Assembly (NCBI GenBank): GCA_004193545.1
Contig: RPGO01000033.1
Span: 129,841-193,840 of the forward strand
From: Candidatus Argoarchaeum ethanivorans
Lineage (GTDB): Archaea > Halobacteriota > Methanosarcinia > Methanosarcinales > EX4572-44
DNA length: 64,000 nt
Direction of reading: 5' to 3'
Of this stretch, positions 34,141 to 43,303 are shown one piece after another (the stretch's first letter is position 1; the number at the start of each line of letters is the position of its first letter). The position numbers and the translations under genes are program-made. The notes under the pieces are model-generated. The model was not told where the DNA came from and did no database searches. It saw nothing but the letters and a program-made list of their open reading frames with translations.

Positions 34141-34188
34141 ACGCTATTATTATTACATAGATACTGAAACGTTAAACATCTTTGTTTC

Positions 34189-34887
34189 ATGAAAGAAAGA
34201 GAGATTTTTTCAGGTCTCAGGGCCCCTCCTCCAATTTTTGTTAGAGTGGATGGTCGTGGTTTTAAAAAAGCAATACACGGTCTTGGTTTTAAAAAACCTT
34301 ACGACAGAGCCTTTGCTTCAGCAATGGCTGATTGTACAAGCATGTTTTTTGAAAAGAGTGGCTTTAACACGGTTTTAGCATATCTTTTTTCTGATGAGAT
34401 AAACCTGTTTTTCACGGACATACCTTTCAAAGCGCGAGTTGAAAAAATAGATTCTGTTATCGCAAGTTTTTTTGCCTCTGCACTCACGATACAGCTTGAA
34501 TTAATCACTCCAATTTCCTTTGATACCAGAATTGTTCCAATTGCTGCAAACGATGTGACCAAATACCTCAGTTGGCGGCAGAATGAAGCATGGAACAACT
34601 GTGTAGCATCCTATGGATACTATATATTATTAAAACAGGGTCTAAAACCACACGATGCAGCAGCAAGGCTTAAGAACATGAAACAAGGTGAAATACATGA
34701 GCTGACATTTCAAAACGGTGTAAATCTTGGAAAAACGCCTTGCTGGCAGCGTCGAGGGATTATGGTATATGGTAAAGCTTCAAACAATCATGCAGCCAAT
34801 AAAAAAATAATACAGAACTGGAACATACCGCTCTTTAAAACAACAGAGGGCAGAATGCTGATAGAAATGCTGATCGGCACTATCTAA
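34189..34887 (+). CDS. tRNA(His) guanylyltransferase-like protein (Thg1 family)
   Basis: 3'-to-5' polymerase that in archaea repairs tRNA 5' ends or adds the G-1 of tRNA-His. The 232-residue protein opens ERE-IFSGLRAPPPIFVRVDGRGFKK; the aspartate of VRVDGRGF is a metal ligand (about residue 21). It continues with AYLFSDEINLFF (the SDE motif, second metal ligand) and SWRQNEAWNNC near residue 130. These are the family landmarks, and the length is usual. Archaeal members are often called Thg1-like proteins and work template-dependently. It is the last gene before a convergent homoserine dehydrogenase. Confidence 0.85.
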   Translation: MKEREIFSGLRAPPPIFVRVDGRGFKKAIHGLGFKKPYDRAFASAMADCTSMFFEKSGFNTVLAYLFSDEINLFFTDIPFKARVEKIDSVIASFFASALTIQLELITPISFDTRIVPIAANDVTKYLSWRQNEAWNNCVASYGYYILLKQGLKPHDAAARLKNMKQGEIHELTFQNGVNLGKTPCWQRRGIMVYGKASNNHAANKKIIQNWNIPLFKTTEGRMLIEMLIGTI

Positions 34888-34982
34888 AAATCCGGGTGTT
34901 TTATCACCGCGGAGCCAGGCAGAGAATCACAGGTGTGCCAAGCACGGCCAGCAAAAAGAGCAAAGATCAGATACCTGCCTGT

Positions 34983-35996
34983 TCATCGAGTGTTTGCCAG
35001 ACAAGCTCTGTATATATGAATGATATCGCTCAGAATCGCACTGGCGGTTTCGATAGAACCAGCACCGATTCCACTTATAGTGACCATCTTCGAGAGATCG
35101 GTGTGAATGGTTGCAATATTAAGCGTGCCCCCGACTGCTAAGGGGTGTTTTTTTGGAACAAGCTTTGGTGCAACTGAAAGCACTTGTTCACTTACCTCAC
35201 AGATCAAACGCACCCTATAGCCATTCTTGTCAGCAAGCTCTAATGCCTGTGGCGTTATCTTGGTAATACCTGTAATACTCACATCATCAAAGACCGTATT
35301 GTTGTTGTATGCAGTGTTTGCGAGAATGACCAGTTTGCAGGCTGCATCGATTCCCATTACATCGTAAGTGGGGTCAGCTTCAGCAATCCCAAGTTCCTGT
35401 GCTTCGAGGAGAGCGTGCTGATAGTCAAGAGTCTCCTCCCCCATGCGTGTTAAAATATAATTACATGTTCCATTGAGGATGCCATCAATCCTCTCTATTG
35501 TGTTACCTGCGAGATTCTCCTCGATAAGATTGATAATCGGCATGGCACCACCAACAGTAGCCTCGTAACGCAGTACAACACCATGATCTTTTGCTGCTTT
35601 CATCAATTTTGCATAGTTGCGTGCAAAAGGGCCCTTATTTGATGTTACAACATGCTTTCCACTTTCTATTGCTGTCAGGATATTGGTAAGCCCAGGCTCA
35701 CCAGTATTAATGTCTGTTGGCGTAACCTCAACAACAAGGTCGTGGTCAGTATTCTTAATTATTTCGGCAGTGGTACTTCCTCTCCTTCCAACGATCCCAG
35801 TATTCCTTTTGACCTTGACTGCTTTTTTAAGATCAATCCCGTCAGCGTTTACAAGAGAAGATCTGGAATCAGCAATAGCGACAACTTTGATATTCACACC
35901 AAGCTTCTCAAGTGTTTGTTGTTTTTGACTCAGCACCTGCACCACACCCTGCCCAACATCACCAAAACCGATGATTGAAATCTTTATATCCTTCAT
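34983..35996 (-). CDS. hom: homoserine dehydrogenase
   Basis: Reduces aspartate semialdehyde to homoserine for threonine and methionine synthesis. The 337-residue protein has an N-terminal NAD(P) domain (SIIGFGDVGQGVVQVL, residues about 6-21). The catalytic domain has GGAMPIINLIEENLAGN, NGTCNYILTRM and EAQELGIAEADPTYDVMGIDAACKLVILAN. There is no C-terminal ACT domain. Instead a separate two-ACT-like gene lies immediately upstream (19 bases), which is a plausible split regulatory subunit. Length is typical of the short archaeal form. Confidence 0.93.
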   Translation of the reverse strand: MKDIKISIIGFGDVGQGVVQVLSQKQQTLEKLGVNIKVVAIADSRSSLVNADGIDLKKAVKVKRNTGIVGRRGSTTAEIIKNTDHDLVVEVTPTDINTGEPGLTNILTAIESGKHVVTSNKGPFARNYAKLMKAAKDHGVVLRYEATVGGAMPIINLIEENLAGNTIERIDGILNGTCNYILTRMGEETLDYQHALLEAQELGIAEADPTYDVMGIDAACKLVILANTAYNNNTVFDDVSITGITKITPQALELADKNGYRVRLICEVSEQVLSVAPKLVPKKHPLAVGGTLNIATIHTDLSKMVTISGIGAGSIETASAILSDIIHIYRACLANTR

Positions 35997-36015
35997 CTAC
36001 ACCACCGTTGTATCC

Positions 36016-36519
36016 TCAAATCGTATTTTTTATAGGCTCAATCATAAGCAGTTCCTTTCTATCAGCCGTTTTATGCAAAATATCGAGTGCTGACATCAGG
36101 TTTTCTTTAGTGCTTGCATGAATCATCATAAAAGCAGATGAAACCTGTTCAATCCCTGGCATACTTAGAGCCAGATCAACAACCTCAGCACAACCTGTTG
36201 AATCGACCGCATCAATGGTATCGCGTATATCGGTATGCACAATGTGCCCGATAAGCATCACAGACATCTTTTCATGCAAACGCTTTTCACCGACACGAGC
36301 CACCAGCACGCCATTTTTTTCAAGCTGCCAAATCAACTCATCCAGTTTGTCCTTGTCAAGTTCGAAGAGTACATGCACAGGAATACTGCCGCGTGGTGTG
36401 CGCTCATCATGGTGATGTACCACACTTAGAATATTACCTTTGATTCCAGAGATTGGCTGAAGTGCGAGTACCAGTTGTCCTGGTATATCCTTCAACTCAA
36501 GGTTCATAGAAACTCTCAT
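36016..36519 (-). CDS. ACT-domain regulatory protein
   Basis: A 167-residue protein. The first half is an ACT-like domain (MRVSMNLELKDIPGQLVLALQPI...GNILSVVHHHDER). The second half is probably another (MSVMLIGHIVHTDIRDTIDAVDS). ACT domains bind amino acids, and this gene lies directly ahead of hom on the same strand. I infer that it senses threonine or methionine and controls homoserine dehydrogenase as a partner subunit, because hom itself lacks an ACT domain. The ATG is at 36519. The IS beginning 59 bases upstream may have cut its native promoter region. Confidence 0.8.
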   Translation of the reverse strand: MRVSMNLELKDIPGQLVLALQPISGIKGNILSVVHHHDERTPRGSIPVHVLFELDKDKLDELIWQLEKNGVLVARVGEKRLHEKMSVMLIGHIVHTDIRDTIDAVDSTGCAEVVDLALSMPGIEQVSSAFMMIHASTKENLMSALDILHKTADRKELLMIEPIKNTI

Positions 36520-36577
36520 TTGTTGTACTCAAATGCGGAAGGTAGTAATAACTTTTTGGTGGCGTATCAGTACCTGT

Positions 36578-38772
36578 CCATAGCGTCAGGAATGGCTTGG
36601 GTTTATCATTATAAGCATCAGCAAACTGCTTCCATGCTCATTTTTACCCCTAAAGTGGCTTGAAGGGTAGAAATCAATTCACCCGATGGTTTAGTCGACT
36701 CCAAAACTTCAATAAAATCTTCCAGAACACATATTCGCTTCACATCAGCGATTGGTATAGCAGGCCCCCTTCTAATTTCACGGTATTCTTTTCGGAGTCT
36801 TGGAATATCCTTCACAAACGGGCTCAGAGAACATCCAAGATCTTTCATATCAAGTAAAATTTCTTTCTGGTATGTCTCATTCCATAAGTTAGAGAGAATT
36901 GCCAATAAATCTCCGAATTGTTCCATCTCACGATTAGTTTCCGACCTACCAGTTCGCTCACGTATAGCCTTTCTTGTTCTGCGATGACTGCTTTCCAACC
37001 CATTATTATGGCGTCTGAATGAAACTCTTTTTCCATCAATAATCGGATCAGGGACAAACAGCTCTTCCCAATGCCTTTTAAAAACATCATTAATATTAGA
37101 AGCAATTTGTTGATACTGTTTTCCCAATTTACTACTTTCCATACGTATCTTAACCAATACGCCTTTTGTTTCTGCAATAATCTTATCGAGATCAATATCA
37201 GTTGGCGAAGAATCTTTCAAATTTGTTTTGCGGCTAATCCTTAGAATGTCACGTAACTCATCCAACCATTGCAACGTTTTTTCCAAAAGGCAATAATAAT
37301 CAAACACTATGGAGTCCTTCAAAACAGACTTCAAACATGCATACAATTCCATCAACGGCTTGTAGACAAAATTATTCGAGGCATTCCATGAGACCAATCT
37401 TCGAACAAGACCATAGACCCCCTTGATCCTACGGTATTGGATGAAATATGATATTGGTCGGCTTATCCATTTGACACGTCTTTCTATCGGATAAAGCAAA
37501 TAATCAACTGCTATGTGTACCCAACGCCCTTGAAGTTTCTTTATCCCATCCCAACCCTCTCCACTTCCGTCATTAACAACAGAGCTTTTCAATTTTTTTA
37601 TGATATTCGGTTATCAGGTCTTTCTCAAGGTTCCTGATGAAATGTACCTGGCATATCTGTTGAGGCTTATTTGGAAAAATCGTTGAACAACTCAACGCAA
37701 GACCTTTTGCCATATCTCGAACTATGACAAGAGGTGAACCATATGTTTTTTTGAATTCTGATAGAAGCGGATTTACATGCTCTTCAGCTTCAGATGGTAT
37801 TAAATCTGCATCAAGTACTATGTTATCCAGTCCCTCTTGTAGCACAAAGACAACTCTTCCACCTGACTTGTGAGTCCCGCCAATGTGGAGAATCATGCAT
37901 CCTTTACGTTCAATCAATGCCTTTATTTCTTTTGACTTATTTTTGTGAAGTTGTTTGAAAAGCAAAAGGAAATCGAGGCTCCGATTCGATATAGTCCCTA
38001 TCGGGAGGTATATGCCTTTTGTATTGAGATATGCACGTATTTCATTACGTTTCATGCTTAGATGCCAACAAAGGAGCCCAATCAATATGATTACGTTGAG
38101 GTCTGTATTGCATTTTGGTATTAGCGGTGCTTCTGTTGCATCTTGAATAAAGATGCGTTCGTCTGGGTGGTCTTCAGATGCCAGGACTTTTACTTTAGCA
38201 GGTTTCGTTCCATGGAGGGTTGTTATTTTTCGTGAATAGGTGTAATTTACTTTGAATCTTCGACTACAGATTGCACATCGTTCTTTCTTTTTTTTGGAAA
38301 TACCAAATGAAGGCGAGTTTTTTTTTCATTTAGTTTGTAACGAATGAGAATATCTTTGATTTCTTTGCGTTCTACGGATTTCCCCATCCCATCGAGCATG
38401 AGATAAATGTCATCAGTAGAGAGGGTGTCACATAGAATTAGCTGAGCTAAATATCCGAAGTGAATTTTTTCAATATTGAATGAACTTGGTTCTGGAAGAT
38501 TGTTTGGATCACTACCTAAATAACGGACATGATGTTGAATTACCTTTTTTCCTCGTCGTTCGTTCCATACTTCGGAATATCTAATTTTGTCACCTTGCCT
38601 GATTTTGCGGATGAAGGTTTTATGTTCAGCCATAATGTAGTGTATATACACTACATAATATGTAACTTTTTCTGTTTTGATCGTTAAGCAATTCTAAGGC
38701 GCAGGCTAAGCTTTTCTAATTAAGAATGGAGTGGATAATTTAGGAAGTTACAAGCCAATCCTAACGCTATGG
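36578..38772 (-). mobile_element. insertion sequence, about 2.2 kb, with broken transposase
   Basis: Ends are inverted repeats of about 21 bp with two mismatches (CATAGCGTCAGGAATGGCTT at 36579; CATAGCGTTAGGATTGGCTT on the reverse strand at 38771). A palindromic GTAGTGTATATACACTAC at 38638-38655 lies at the likely transposase promoter. The transposase is in three pieces on the minus strand. I cannot fix the family; the catalytic region has D-x and 'GLESSHRRTRKAIRERTG' features. A clear target duplication is not visible. Confidence 0.65.
36618..38651 (-). pseudogene. transposase split by two frameshifts
   Basis: Three consecutive frames make one protein: 38651-38247 (N-terminal, MYIHYIMAEHKTFIRK...), 38260-37590 (zinc-ribbon ERCAICSRRFKVNY through LLCWHLSMK and VIVRDMAKGLALS) and 37592-36618 (DGSGEGWDG... 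to SMEAVC). The first break is at an A8 run near 38290 that a minus-one slip could repair. The second is at an A7 run near 37590 and needs a plus-one. Both breaks at A runs suggest either replication or sequencing slippage, or in the first case programmed shifting. As it stands, no full-length product is predicted. Confidence 0.65.
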
Positions 38773-38785
38773 GTATCTATTATAT

Positions 38786-38919
38786 GGGGCTGTCAACTTA
38801 TTGGGTGTTATACCAGAACTCTAATTTATTTCATGCATTTAAACCCAGAACAGTAGACATTATACCTGAATATACAACCAGGTCGAAATAATGCCAACAT
38901 CCAACAACTTTACAACCAC
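38786..38919 (-). repeat. 134-bp MITE-like element, copy 2
   Basis: Reverse-strand copy of 28553-28686, the same length with about a dozen substitutions and no gaps by eye. It is adjacent to the outer end of the IS. Confidence 0.75.
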
Positions 38920-38979
38920 AATTTGACGGCTTCCATCTGATGTTTTCAGCGTTGCATGCTCTGGCGTGTCAAGTTATAG

Positions 38980-38990
38980 GGTATAAAATA
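38980..38990 (+). promoter_or_regulatory. TATA box of the oxygen-stress operon
   Basis: GGTATAAAATA lies about 50 bases before the ATG at 39038. A start near 39012 would leave a leader of about 25 bases containing AAGG. Confidence 0.45.
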
Positions 38991-39037
38991 AGCTGTAATA
39001 GAAAAATTGATAAGGAATAAAGTAGAGAACATAACGT

Positions 39038-39313
39038 ATGTTAAGTGAATTACCGATAGATTTGGAAAAGGTGAGTAAAGCGAATAGAGATAAAGAGATA
39101 TTGCGTGTTGGAATGATAGCAGAGCTGGATGCCGTGAATTTGTATGAGCAACTCGCAGCGATGGCGGAGCAGGAAGAAGTCAAAGCAGTTCTCTTAGATA
39201 TAGCAAAAGAAGAGAAGACACACATGGGTGAATTCCAGGCTCTGCTTCTAAGACAAGACAGGGAACAGGTCGAGGAACTGGAGAAGGGTAAAAGAGAAGT
39301 TGAGGAGATGTAA
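39038..39313 (+). CDS. encapsulated-ferritin-like protein (EncFtn type)
   Basis: A 91-residue two-helix ferroxidase. Family residues are in register: Glu29, Tyr36, Glu59 and His62 (AELDAVNLYEQ ... AKEEKTHMGEF), the same spacing as the metal site of encapsulin-linked ferritins. The sequence closely resembles the N-terminal domain I remember from the Pyrococcus encapsulin fusion. Such proteins form decamers and oxidise Fe(II) for storage inside encapsulin shells. No shell-protein gene is in the window, so it may work alone or be loaded into a shell encoded elsewhere. It is the first gene of the stress operon; the next gene starts 3 bases after it. Confidence 0.8.
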   Translation: MLSELPIDLEKVSKANRDKEILRVGMIAELDAVNLYEQLAAMAEQEEVKAVLLDIAKEEKTHMGEFQALLLRQDREQVEELEKGKREVEEM

Positions 39314-39315
39314 AA

Positions 39316-39666
39316 ATGGAATTTGGAAATTTGATAAAAGGAGCAGAAGCCGAAGGCAAAGAGAAGCACGTCCCCTATATTGAAATTGGCAAGGGACGAG
39401 GAATAGAAGGCGTGGATGTTGTACGTGTAGTTGTAGGTAAAGACGTCCAGCATCCCAACACGATGGAGCACCACATCGCATGGGCAGAACTCTACGGAGT
39501 AAAAAAGGATGGGCAGTTGGTTTGTCTCGGAAGAACAGCTTTTGCAGCTGGTTACACCAACCCAAACACCAGGTTTCAGGTGCCTGTTGGAGATTTTAAA
39601 GCGTTCTGTGCTATCGCGTACTGCAATATCCACGGGGTGTGGCAAAACTGTATAGCAGTGGAGTAG
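39316..39666 (+). CDS. superoxide reductase (neelaredoxin type)
   Basis: Reduces superoxide to hydrogen peroxide without making oxygen, suited to an anaerobe. The 116 residues show the non-haem iron site: Lys17/His18 (EKHVP), His46 and His52 (QHPNTMEHH), Cys103 and His106 (CNIHGVW). The N-terminal rubredoxin-like domain of desulfoferrodoxin is absent, making this the one-iron form. Electrons may come from the rubredoxin encoded 3.5 kb downstream in the same gene set. The peroxide it produces can be removed by the catalase and peroxiredoxin that follow. Confidence 0.9.
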   Translation: MEFGNLIKGAEAEGKEKHVPYIEIGKGRGIEGVDVVRVVVGKDVQHPNTMEHHIAWAELYGVKKDGQLVCLGRTAFAAGYTNPNTRFQVPVGDFKAFCAIAYCNIHGVWQNCIAVE

Positions 39667-39678
39667 GGCGGAGACATC

Positions 39679-41142
39679 ATGAAAGGAAAAAAAGAAAGAT
39701 ATTTGACCACAAACCAAGGTGTCCCGATCACGGACAACCAGAACTCGTTGACCGTTGGCGAACGCGGTCCGGTGTTGCTACAAGACGTTCAGTTTATCGA
39801 GAAGATGGCTCATTTTGATAGGGAGCGTATTCCCGAAAGGGTTGTCCATGCCAAGGGAGCAGGGGCACACGGCTACTTTCAGGTTTACAAGAGCATGGAA
39901 CCTTATACGAAGGCGAAGTTCCTTCAGGATCCGGATAAAAAGACTCCTGTATTTGTTCGATTTTCAACTGTAACGGGTGGACGTGGATCTGCTGATACTG
40001 TGCGTGATCCCCGTGGATTTGCCGTTAAGTTCTACACTGAGGAGGGGAACTACGATCTTGCAGGGAACAACCTGCCTGTCTTTTTCATCCGGGACGCCAT
40101 CAAGTTCCCGGATATGGTTCATGCCTTCAAGGGCGCACCGAATAGCAATATTCCCTCTGCCTCTTCCGCGCATAACCGCTTTTGGGATTTTATATCTCTA
40201 ACGCCGGAATCAACCCACATGATTACCTGGCTTTTTTCCGATAGAGGGACGCCAAAAAGATATCAGATGCAGGAAGGTTTTGGTGTCAATACCTATGTGT
40301 GGGTGAACGCCGAAGGAAAGGCGATGTATGTGAAATACCACTGGAAACCAAAATTGGGTGTGCATAACCATGACCGTCATGAAGCAGCACGGTTGGCTGG
40401 TGACGACCCCGATTACCTTACTCGTGATCTTTGGGATACGATCGCCAGCGGCGAAGAGGTTGAGTACGAACTCAATGCCCAGTTGATGGATATTGCTGAC
40501 GAATTGAAACAAAATTTTGATCCACTCGACGCAACAAAAACCTGGCCTGAGGACAAATTTTCGCTGATGCCGGTAGGCAAAATGGTGCTCAATCGCAATC
40601 CCGAAAACTTCTTCGCCGAAGTGGAGCAGGCGGCTTTCTGTCCAGCCACAATCGTTCCCGGGATCGAGTTTTCCGGTGACAAGTTGCTCCAGGGTCGAAC
40701 GTTCTCCTATAATGATACTCAGCGCTATCGGTTGGGAGCGAACTACCTGCAACTTTCCATCAACCGCCCTCTGGTACCAGTCGACAACAATCAGCGCGAT
40801 GGAGCCATGCAGTCTGGAAGTTTCAGTGGGCCGGTCAATTACGAACCCAATAGCTTAGCTGGTGGTATGCCCATGGAGGCTCCGGCGGGTATATCTCGTG
40901 TATATCGCGTAGAGGGTGAAGTAACTCGGCGTAAGATTGGCATAACGGATGATTTCGGACAGGCAGGAGAGAGATATCGCTCCTTGAGCAAGATGGACCA
41001 GGAACATCTGGTAGATAACCTTATTGCGGATCTTACGCACATAGACAAACCGATTCAGCAGCGGGTGATTGATAACCTGACAAAGGCTGACCCGGAGTTG
41101 GGGCAATCCGTAGCTGAAGGTCTAAAATTTGAAATAGAATAG
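39679..41142 (+). CDS. katA: haem catalase (monofunctional, clade of small subunits)
   Basis: Disproportionates hydrogen peroxide. The 487-residue protein has the distal site [20 protein letters not shown] (catalytic His about residue 56), [20 protein letters not shown] and the [14 protein letters not shown] asparagine segment. The proximal haem ligand motif [14 protein letters not shown] (Tyr about 338) is followed by [10 protein letters not shown]. Length fits small-subunit catalases. The coding sequence looks richer in GC than the neighbouring genes and the family is bacterial, so it was probably acquired. Some Methanosarcina species also carry such a catalase. AGGGCGGAGAC precedes the ATG at 39679. 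Confidence 0.95.
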   Translation: MKGKKERYLTTNQGVPITDNQNSLTVGERGPVLLQDVQFIEKMAHFDRERIPERVVHAKGAGAHGYFQVYKSMEPYTKAKFLQDPDKKTPVFVRFSTVTGGRGSADTVRDPRGFAVKFYTEEGNYDLAGNNLPVFFIRDAIKFPDMVHAFKGAPNSNIPSASSAHNRFWDFISLTPESTHMITWLFSDRGTPKRYQMQEGFGVNTYVWVNAEGKAMYVKYHWKPKLGVHNHDRHEAARLAGDDPDYLTRDLWDTIASGEEVEYELNAQLMDIADELKQNFDPLDATKTWPEDKFSLMPVGKMVLNRNPENFFAEVEQAAFCPATIVPGIEFSGDKLLQGRTFSYNDTQRYRLGANYLQLSINRPLVPVDNNQRDGAMQSGSFSGPVNYEPNSLAGGMPMEAPAGISRVYRVEGEVTRRKIGITDDFGQAGERYRSLSKMDQEHLVDNLIADLTHIDKPIQQRVIDNLTKADPELGQSVAEGLKFEIE

Positions 41143-41156
41143 GAGGAATGCATAAA

Positions 41157-41804
41157 ATGGAAGAAAAAGTAAGTATGCCCCTGATTGGGGAAAAATTTCC
41201 GGATATGGAAGTACAGACAACACATGGAAGAAAGAAACTGCCAGATGAGTACAAGGGCAAATGGTTTGTCCTGTTCAGTCATCCTGCAGATTTTACACCG
41301 GTGTGCACGACAGAGTTCGTGGCTTTTCAAAGACGATTCGAGGAGTTTAAAAAACTCGACTGCGAGCTTATTGGATTGAGCATAGACCAGGTTTTCAGCC
41401 ACATTAAATGGGTGGAATGGATAAAGGAGAACCTGGACGAGGAGATAAAGTTTCCAATAATTGCAGACGACACAGGAAGAGTTGCTAAGATACTGGGGCT
41501 TATTCATTCCAGCAAGGGAACAAATACGGTCAGGGCGGTATTTGCCGTTGACCCGCAGGGAATCATGAGAGCCATGATTTATTATCCGCAGGAACTTGGC
41601 AGGAACATGGATGAAATACTGAGAATGGTCAGAGGTCTTCGAACTGTCGATGAAAACGGCGTTGCGATACCTGCAAATTGGCCAAACAACGAGTTGATCG
41701 GTGACGAGGTTATAATTCCACCGGCAACAGATGAGAAAACCGCGAAGGAACGAGTCAAGCAGTACGAATGTTATGATTGGTGGTTCTGTCACAAAAAGCA
41801 GTAG
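41157..41804 (+). CDS. peroxiredoxin (Prx6-like archaeal type)
   Basis: Thiol peroxidase that reduces hydrogen and organic peroxides. With the start at 41157 (11 bases after AGGAGG; the upstream ATG at 41148 is too close to it) the protein has 215 residues. The peroxidatic cysteine is Cys50 in [13 protein letters not shown]. The long C-terminal region with [12 protein letters not shown] and the final [10 protein letters not shown] places it with archaeal Prx6-type enzymes, in which C-terminal cysteines resolve the disulfide. It follows catalase by 14 bases. Its partner reductase is not in the operon. Confidence 0.92.
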   Translation: MEEKVSMPLIGEKFPDMEVQTTHGRKKLPDEYKGKWFVLFSHPADFTPVCTTEFVAFQRRFEEFKKLDCELIGLSIDQVFSHIKWVEWIKENLDEEIKFPIIADDTGRVAKILGLIHSSKGTNTVRAVFAVDPQGIMRAMIYYPQELGRNMDEILRMVRGLRTVDENGVAIPANWPNNELIGDEVIIPPATDEKTAKERVKQYECYDWWFCHKKQ

Positions 41805-41814
41805 GTGAAATAAC

Positions 41815-42339
41815 ATGCTAAGCGAAAAAATGCAGGAAGCGCTGAATGGTCAACTCAACAAGGAGATGTATTCGGCGTATCTGTATATGGCAATGTCTGC
41901 TCACAGCACGTACACCGGACTCAAAGGGTTTGCCAACTGGTTCATGGTTCAGTACCAGGAGGAGATGATGCACGCGATGAAAATCTACGACTACATCAAC
42001 GACCAGGGCGAACAGGTAAAGCTGGCAGCAATCGAGCAACCCGCAACAGAATTCGAGTCGCCTCTGGATATGTTTGAAAAGACTCTGGAGCATGAGAAGT
42101 TCATCACGACGAGTATCAATGAGCTCGTGGACCTTGCTATCGCAGAGAAAGACCACGCTACAAACATCTTTTTACAATGGTACGTTACTGAACAGATAGA
42201 AGAGGAAGGCAACGACAATGAAATCATTGCCAGGTTGAAGCTCGTTGGAAAAGACGGGAATGGCTTGCTCATGCTCGACAAGGAACTGGTAGCACGGGTA
42301 TTTACGCCTCCCGCGGTATCTGAAGCAGGGGGTGCATAA
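41815..42339 (+). CDS. ftnA: ferritin
   Basis: Iron-storage protein; 24 subunits form a shell that oxidises Fe(II). The 174-residue four-helix protein starts MLSEKMQEALNGQLNKEMYSAYLYMAMSAH. It has ferroxidase ligands in Glu (EMYSAYL), Glu-x2-His (EEMMHAMKI) and the later EQIEEEGNDNEII. This is the non-haem bacterial/archaeal FtnA type. Ten bases separate it from the peroxiredoxin, with GGTGAAATAAC before the ATG. It is the second iron-storage protein of this operon besides the EncFtn-like one. Confidence 0.93.
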   Translation: MLSEKMQEALNGQLNKEMYSAYLYMAMSAHSTYTGLKGFANWFMVQYQEEMMHAMKIYDYINDQGEQVKLAAIEQPATEFESPLDMFEKTLEHEKFITTSINELVDLAIAEKDHATNIFLQWYVTEQIEEEGNDNEIIARLKLVGKDGNGLLMLDKELVARVFTPPAVSEAGGA

Positions 42340-42343
42340 AAGG

Positions 42344-42694
42344 ATGAACAAGAAGGTAGCTATCTTTGCATTTAACGGAGAACCAATGTGTTTTGCACAT
42401 ACGCTGTTGAATACCCTAAATATGAAGAATAAGGAATACGATGTGAAATTGATAATAGAGGGCACAGCCACGAAGCAGGTAGAAGAACTCTCAGATCCTA
42501 AAAAACCGTTCGCAAATCTGTATGCAGAAGTCAAAAAAGCGGGGATAATTGATTGTGTCTGCAAAGCATGCTCTACTCAGACCGGGGCGTTAAAGAGTGC
42601 AGAGGAGCAAGAGCTACCGATATGTGGTGAGATGTCCGGACACCCAAGCCTGTCCAGATACATGGAAGCGGGATACGAAGTGATAGTATTCTAA
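42344..42694 (+). CDS. DsrE-like sulfur-relay family protein
   Basis: A 116-residue protein (from ATG 42344 after AAAAGG; a GTG at 42332 would add four residues). It has a DsrE/F-like fold: KKVAIFAFNGEPMCFAHTLLNTLNM, KLIIEGTATKQV and a C-terminal SRYMEAGYEVIVF strand. A CVCKACST segment near residue 74 and a cysteine in LPICGEM could carry persulfide. Similar small proteins sit in methanogen stress operons; their job is not known. A role in sulfur transfer to iron-sulfur repair is a guess. Confidence 0.6.
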   Translation: MNKKVAIFAFNGEPMCFAHTLLNTLNMKNKEYDVKLIIEGTATKQVEELSDPKKPFANLYAEVKKAGIIDCVCKACSTQTGALKSAEEQELPICGEMSGHPSLSRYMEAGYEVIVF

Positions 42695-42711
42695 AAAGAG
42701 ATGAGGACAAA

Positions 42712-43143
42712 ATGGCAAAAGCTATAATAATTTATGAAACACGTTCGGGCAATACAGAAATGATGGCAAAAGCAATCGAAACAGGCTTGAAAGAATCGGG
42801 TGTTGAAGTCGGATTGAAAAAAGGGGCACGTGCAAATGCGGATGACCTCAAAGACGTGGATGCTATAGTTCTCGGCTCTCCGACGTATGTTCGTAGTTTG
42901 ATTGCAGCGATGAAGACCCTTCTTTTCGAGATGGATAAAGTGGACTTGAAAGGAAAGGTTGGTGCAGCATTCGGGTCTTATGGCTGGAGTGGCGAATCGA
43001 TTGCGATACTGACAGAAACGATGAAGAATCTCGCAGGGATGAACGTGATAGAACCTGGACTGAGAATAAATCGCAGACCAACCGAAAAGGGTCTGGAAGA
43101 ATGCCGAGAGTTCGGCAAGAAGATTGCCGAGAGGATAAAATAA
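42712..43143 (+). CDS. flavodoxin-fold FMN protein
   Basis: A 143-residue flavodoxin. The FMN phosphate loop [16 protein letters not shown] (about residues 7-22) and [22 protein letters not shown] plus [17 protein letters not shown] bind the isoalloxazine. The latter segments closely resemble the flavodoxin domain of the FprA protein encoded 160 bases downstream, so it may have arisen from the same lineage as a separate module. It probably shuttles electrons between F420H2- or ferredoxin-linked donors and the stress enzymes. AGATGAGGAC precedes the ATG. Confidence 0.88.
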   Translation: MAKAIIIYETRSGNTEMMAKAIETGLKESGVEVGLKKGARANADDLKDVDAIVLGSPTYVRSLIAAMKTLLFEMDKVDLKGKVGAAFGSYGWSGESIAILTETMKNLAGMNVIEPGLRINRRPTEKGLEECREFGKKIAERIK

Positions 43144-43165
43144 ATTAATAGGAGGAAAAAGAAAA

Positions 43166-43303
43166 ATGGCAAAATGGAAATGTACCGTCTGTGGATATAT
43201 TTACGACGAAGAAGAAGCCGGAACGGCATTTGAGGATTTGCCTGACGATTGGGCATGTCCTGTCTGCGGTGTTGGCAAAGAAGAATTCGAAAAGGAAGAT
43301 TGA
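43166..43303 (+). CDS. rubredoxin, short-loop form
   Basis: One-iron electron carrier of 45 residues. The two knuckles are Cys6-x2-Cys9 ([10 protein letters not shown]) and Cys31-x2-Cys34 ([11 protein letters not shown]). The segment between them is 21 residues, shorter than the about 29 of standard rubredoxins, so the middle loop is trimmed. AGGAGG lies 11 bases before the ATG. Its stop is directly adjacent to the FprA start (TGA ATG), so the two are translated together. It is a likely electron donor for FprA or for the superoxide reductase upstream. Confidence 0.92.
   Translation: MAKWKCTVCGYIYDEEEAGTAFEDLPDDWACPVCGVGKEEFEKED

Larger units (their letters stand above)
38652..39037. other. 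gene-free region ahead of the stress operon
   Basis: It holds the right end of the IS (to 38772), the second copy of the 134-bp MITE-like repeat (38786-38919) followed by AATTTGACGGCTTCC, and the promoter of the stress operon (38980-38990). Confidence 0.6.

Noticed and set aside
38974-39717. Long open frame on the minus strand opposite EncFtn and superoxide reductase
   Set aside because: It is a shadow of two well-supported plus-strand genes and has a low-complexity, cysteine- and serine-rich composition.
41055-41816. 253-codon minus-strand frame across peroxiredoxin
   Set aside because: Antisense to a clear peroxiredoxin with catalytic cysteine; no ribosome-binding site or family features.
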